DNA of 64,000 bases from Bryum argenteum (taxonomy: Eukaryota > Streptophyta > Bryopsida > Bryales > Bryaceae). The notes beneath the pieces are model-generated. The model was not told the DNA's origin. It was given only the letters and a program-made list of their open reading frames with translations, and did no database searches. This document shows, piece after piece, positions 61,736 through 64,000 of this stretch (the first letter of the stretch is position 1; the number at the start of each line of letters is the position of its first letter). The position numbers and the translations under genes are program-made. The stretch covers positions 2,730,501 through 2,794,500 of the forward strand of contig CM073325.1 in NCBI GenBank assembly GCA_037043015.1, given 5' to 3'.

Positions 61736-63500
61736 ATCTAGTGATATAATGTAATACAAAGAGAGTAGATGTCCAAAAACATCTTATACTCCCAATTCGA
61801 ATGAATTTTTAATAAGTTATGACCATTTGAAATTATCAACGACTGGTTGTTTTGTCTAGTTTAAGTGAAGTACCAAATTTTAGGGTACCTTTAGCCCGAC
61901 TCAAGCTGAATTGTATCTTCTCAAAATCTTCGAATATTTCCATTACAAAGAAATACGTGTTTTTCACTCAATAATTCATAGTTTTATTCCGTTTCTACTC
62001 TCCCTAAAAGTACTAATTAGATGTTATTTTAGTTAGTGTTTTCTTATTATAATTGGTGTAAATTATTTTATGTTTGAATTACTCTTATTTTTTGTATTTT
62101 TAATTTTCGATACTTTTTCTCTTCATTCATTTGGTATGGTTTTTTCTCTCCAGTAAAATATCAAATCGGTCACCTTTCATTCTTTCCATTGTATTCCTAC
62201 CTTTACTAGATGTTATATTTCTTACTTTGTGTTTAGTGGCTAATTACATACAAATTTTCTTATTTGATTTGTATGACATACAAATTTTCTTATTTAATTT
62301 TTAAAAATTCTATTCCCTTCAAAATATTAATTTTTTTAGTTTTCCTATTTAGTTTGTATGTAATCTATGTCCTTATTGTTTTTAGTCTATAGATATTATG
62401 TTTTAATCTTGTGTTTAGTATTTTGATTTTTCTATTTGTTGTAACTTTTGTTTTTATGATTTTTTATTTATTTTAAATTTTTTAATTTTTTAATAGTTTT
62501 TCTTGTTTTGATATAACCCTTTGATTTAAATTCTCCTCTATCGGTAATTTTTTTCATTGTTCTAAGTTTGTTGTATAAAAAACTTTACTTTTTAATTTTC
62601 TTTACCTGTTTATATTTTTATTCATTTTTTGTTTTTGTTTTGTTTTTTGTTTTCATTGATTTTTTTGTTTTGGTATATTTTTTTCTTAATTTTTTAAATT
62701 TTGTTTGTTTTGTTGTTCTTTTTGTTCTTTTCTTTTTCTTTTTCTTTTTCTTTCTTTTTTTTTTTTTTTTTTTTTTTTGTGGTTATTTCACCCGCGTGTT
62801 TTATATATACATGTATATTTGTTTAACTTGTTTTTTTATTTGTATGTTTAACTTCTCTTTTTTTTTTGTTTTTTTTTTTGGGGTTCAATCTAAGTAATAG
62901 GTATAGTTTAGGTATAGTTTAGTTGTTGGCCCTCTGTCCGGTGGGCACCGGCTCATTGGCAAGATGAATAAACACTTTATTCACGTCGGCCCTATAATAA
63001 GGACCGGAGTTTTTATCTATTTATCATCTATAGTTTAGTTTTATGATATATTATCATTTTTTGGTTTAAGTAGTTCTATTACTTATGATTATTTTTTGTG
63101 GTTCCCTTTCTTTGTATTTTTTTTTTTTTTGGTTTTTTTAGTTTATAGTTTTTGATTGATTCATTCTCTCTTGTGATTTTCTTTTGTTCTTTATTTCTCC
63201 TATTAGTATTTGAATTTTCGGTAATATCTATTTTCCATATAATTTTCTTAATATTTATTACCTTTATTTTGTAATCTTGTTAGTTTTTGTCGTTGTCCTT
63301 ACTTTTATATTTTTATTTGTAGTTCATTTGTTTCGGATAGTATATCTTTTGGATGAATTTTGTTTACCGATTAAATTGTTTATTTTCTTCATTCTTCTCT
63401 GTTTTTCAACACTTTCTTTGCAATATCCAACATCTTTTGAATAAATCTTTAATCATCTGTATTACCTTTTTATTGCATAACTTTTTGATTGTTTTCGTAT
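61736..63500. other. Strongly T-rich non-coding tract
   Basis: The plus strand is dominated by T with very little C or G, including (CTTTTT)n-like runs at about 62725-62756 and a T run of about 22 at 62757-62778, plus another near 63118-63130. Reading frames translate into Phe/Leu/Ile strings and are not credible genes. Confidence 0.7.
62925..63020 (+). mobile_element. SINE-like 3' fragment
   Basis: GGCCCTCTGTCCGGTGGGCA, CGGCTCATTGGCAAGATGAA, TAAACACTTTATTCACGTCG and GGACCGGAGTTTTT, ending ATCTATTTATC. Colinear with 8490-8585 and sharing the AAACACTTTATTCAC core with the SINE at 39372-39905. It stands out as normal-composition sequence inside the T-rich tract. Confidence 0.55.
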
Positions 63501-64000
63501 GTTTTGGTATACTAGTTTGAATTATACAAAATCGCTACTAAAATATCCAGTTAGTAAAATAGTGATTTTCGGTTGTAATAGTGCAATCAGGGTAGAAACG
63601 ATTTGTTTAATTAAACATTTTGATTCCAAAATCGGAAATAGATGAAAAAGAAATTGTCGAATTAAACTAGAATAGGGATGCGAATGGCCGCAAACATTGT
63701 CGCAATTACCAAGTAGGGAGGGTATGTAGACGAGGAGAAGACGATAGATTGCGGGCCTATTTTGCAAGTGAAGAAAGTAAGATATGAGCCTAGTTAGTTG
63801 TGTATCTTGTTCATGTTGAAATGAAAATGATTTACTTATATTGTGCATGTGTCATTGTATGTTAGAATATTGTAGTAAATCAATTTACTGAGTGAATTAG
63901 ATTATGAGAGCATGTACTGAATTGTTAAATTGTTAAGTCGATGTAATTGGCGAGTGGTAGTCAGTGCATTATCCTAGGTTGAATGTTTACCAATTTATGA
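63501..64000. other. Intergenic, no gene recognised
   Basis: AT-rich edge of the window. The minus-strand open frame 63522-63848 has no domain. Confidence 0.5.

Noticed and set aside
62568-62897. 109-codon Phe-rich open frame
   Set aside because: It is a translation of T-rich low-complexity DNA, not a membrane protein.

Overview
The window is nuclear DNA of a land plant. Genes are split by short GT-AG introns (mostly about 80-300 bp). Families specific to or typical of plants are present: PMI1, an ATX3/4/5-type histone methyltransferase, a plant nicotinamidase, a plant F-box protein and a protein with a VPxSWE-PGxP motif. Intergenic DNA is AT-rich and packed with small DNA transposons. Long introns and LTR retrotransposons are absent, while a Tc1-like DD34E relic and TTAA-flanked elements are present. 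I infer a non-seed plant, perhaps a bryophyte such as a liverwort, but the species cannot be proved from the sequence alone.

Layout. 1-7.3 kb: gene-poor, with a 106-bp Stowaway MITE and an old repeat. 7.3-8.1 kb: single-exon VPxSWE-motif protein (+). 9.8-10.2 kb: TTAA-flanked MITE. 11.0-12.6 kb: three-exon F-box gene (+). 13.6-16.2 kb: dead Tc1-like transposase split by a TTAA element. 16.6-21.8 kb: PMI1-like gene (-, four exons, about 1,439 aa). 22.5 kb: second 106-bp Stowaway MITE. 24.0-36.8 kb: a candidate 12.8-kb CACTA (En/Spm) transposon with matching termini, a 3-bp target duplication and two divergent genes. 38.8-45.9 kb: a dense patch of MITEs (TTAA-type, hAT-type inside a tRNA-derived SINE, Harbinger-type with another element nested in it). 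47.4-48.8 kb: nicotinamidase (+, five exons, 242 aa). 49.6-57.7 kb: ATX3/4/5-like SET-domain gene (-, 25 exons, 1,266 aa). 60.2-60.7 kb: Harbinger-type MITE with an internal minisatellite. 61-64 kb: very T-rich non-coding DNA.

The host genes are unrelated single-copy loci: chloroplast and nuclear photorelocation (PMI1), NAD salvage (nicotinamidase), H3K4 methylation (ATX), substrate recognition for SCF ubiquitin ligase (F-box), and one of unknown role. They do not form a pathway.

The most unusual content is the mobile DNA: (1) the large CACTA element, whose accessory gene joins an SR-rich (splicing-factor-like) N-terminal region to an En/Spm-type domain, and which carries a small CACTA MITE inside an intron of its transposase gene; (2) a TTAA-duplicating MITE family with 5'-CCCYTAA termini, resembling piggyBac, a superfamily rarely noted in land plants; (3) a DD34E Tc1-like transposase, where plants usually carry DD39D mariners. 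Intron boundaries were read by eye; for every host gene the reading frame closes exactly across all exons.
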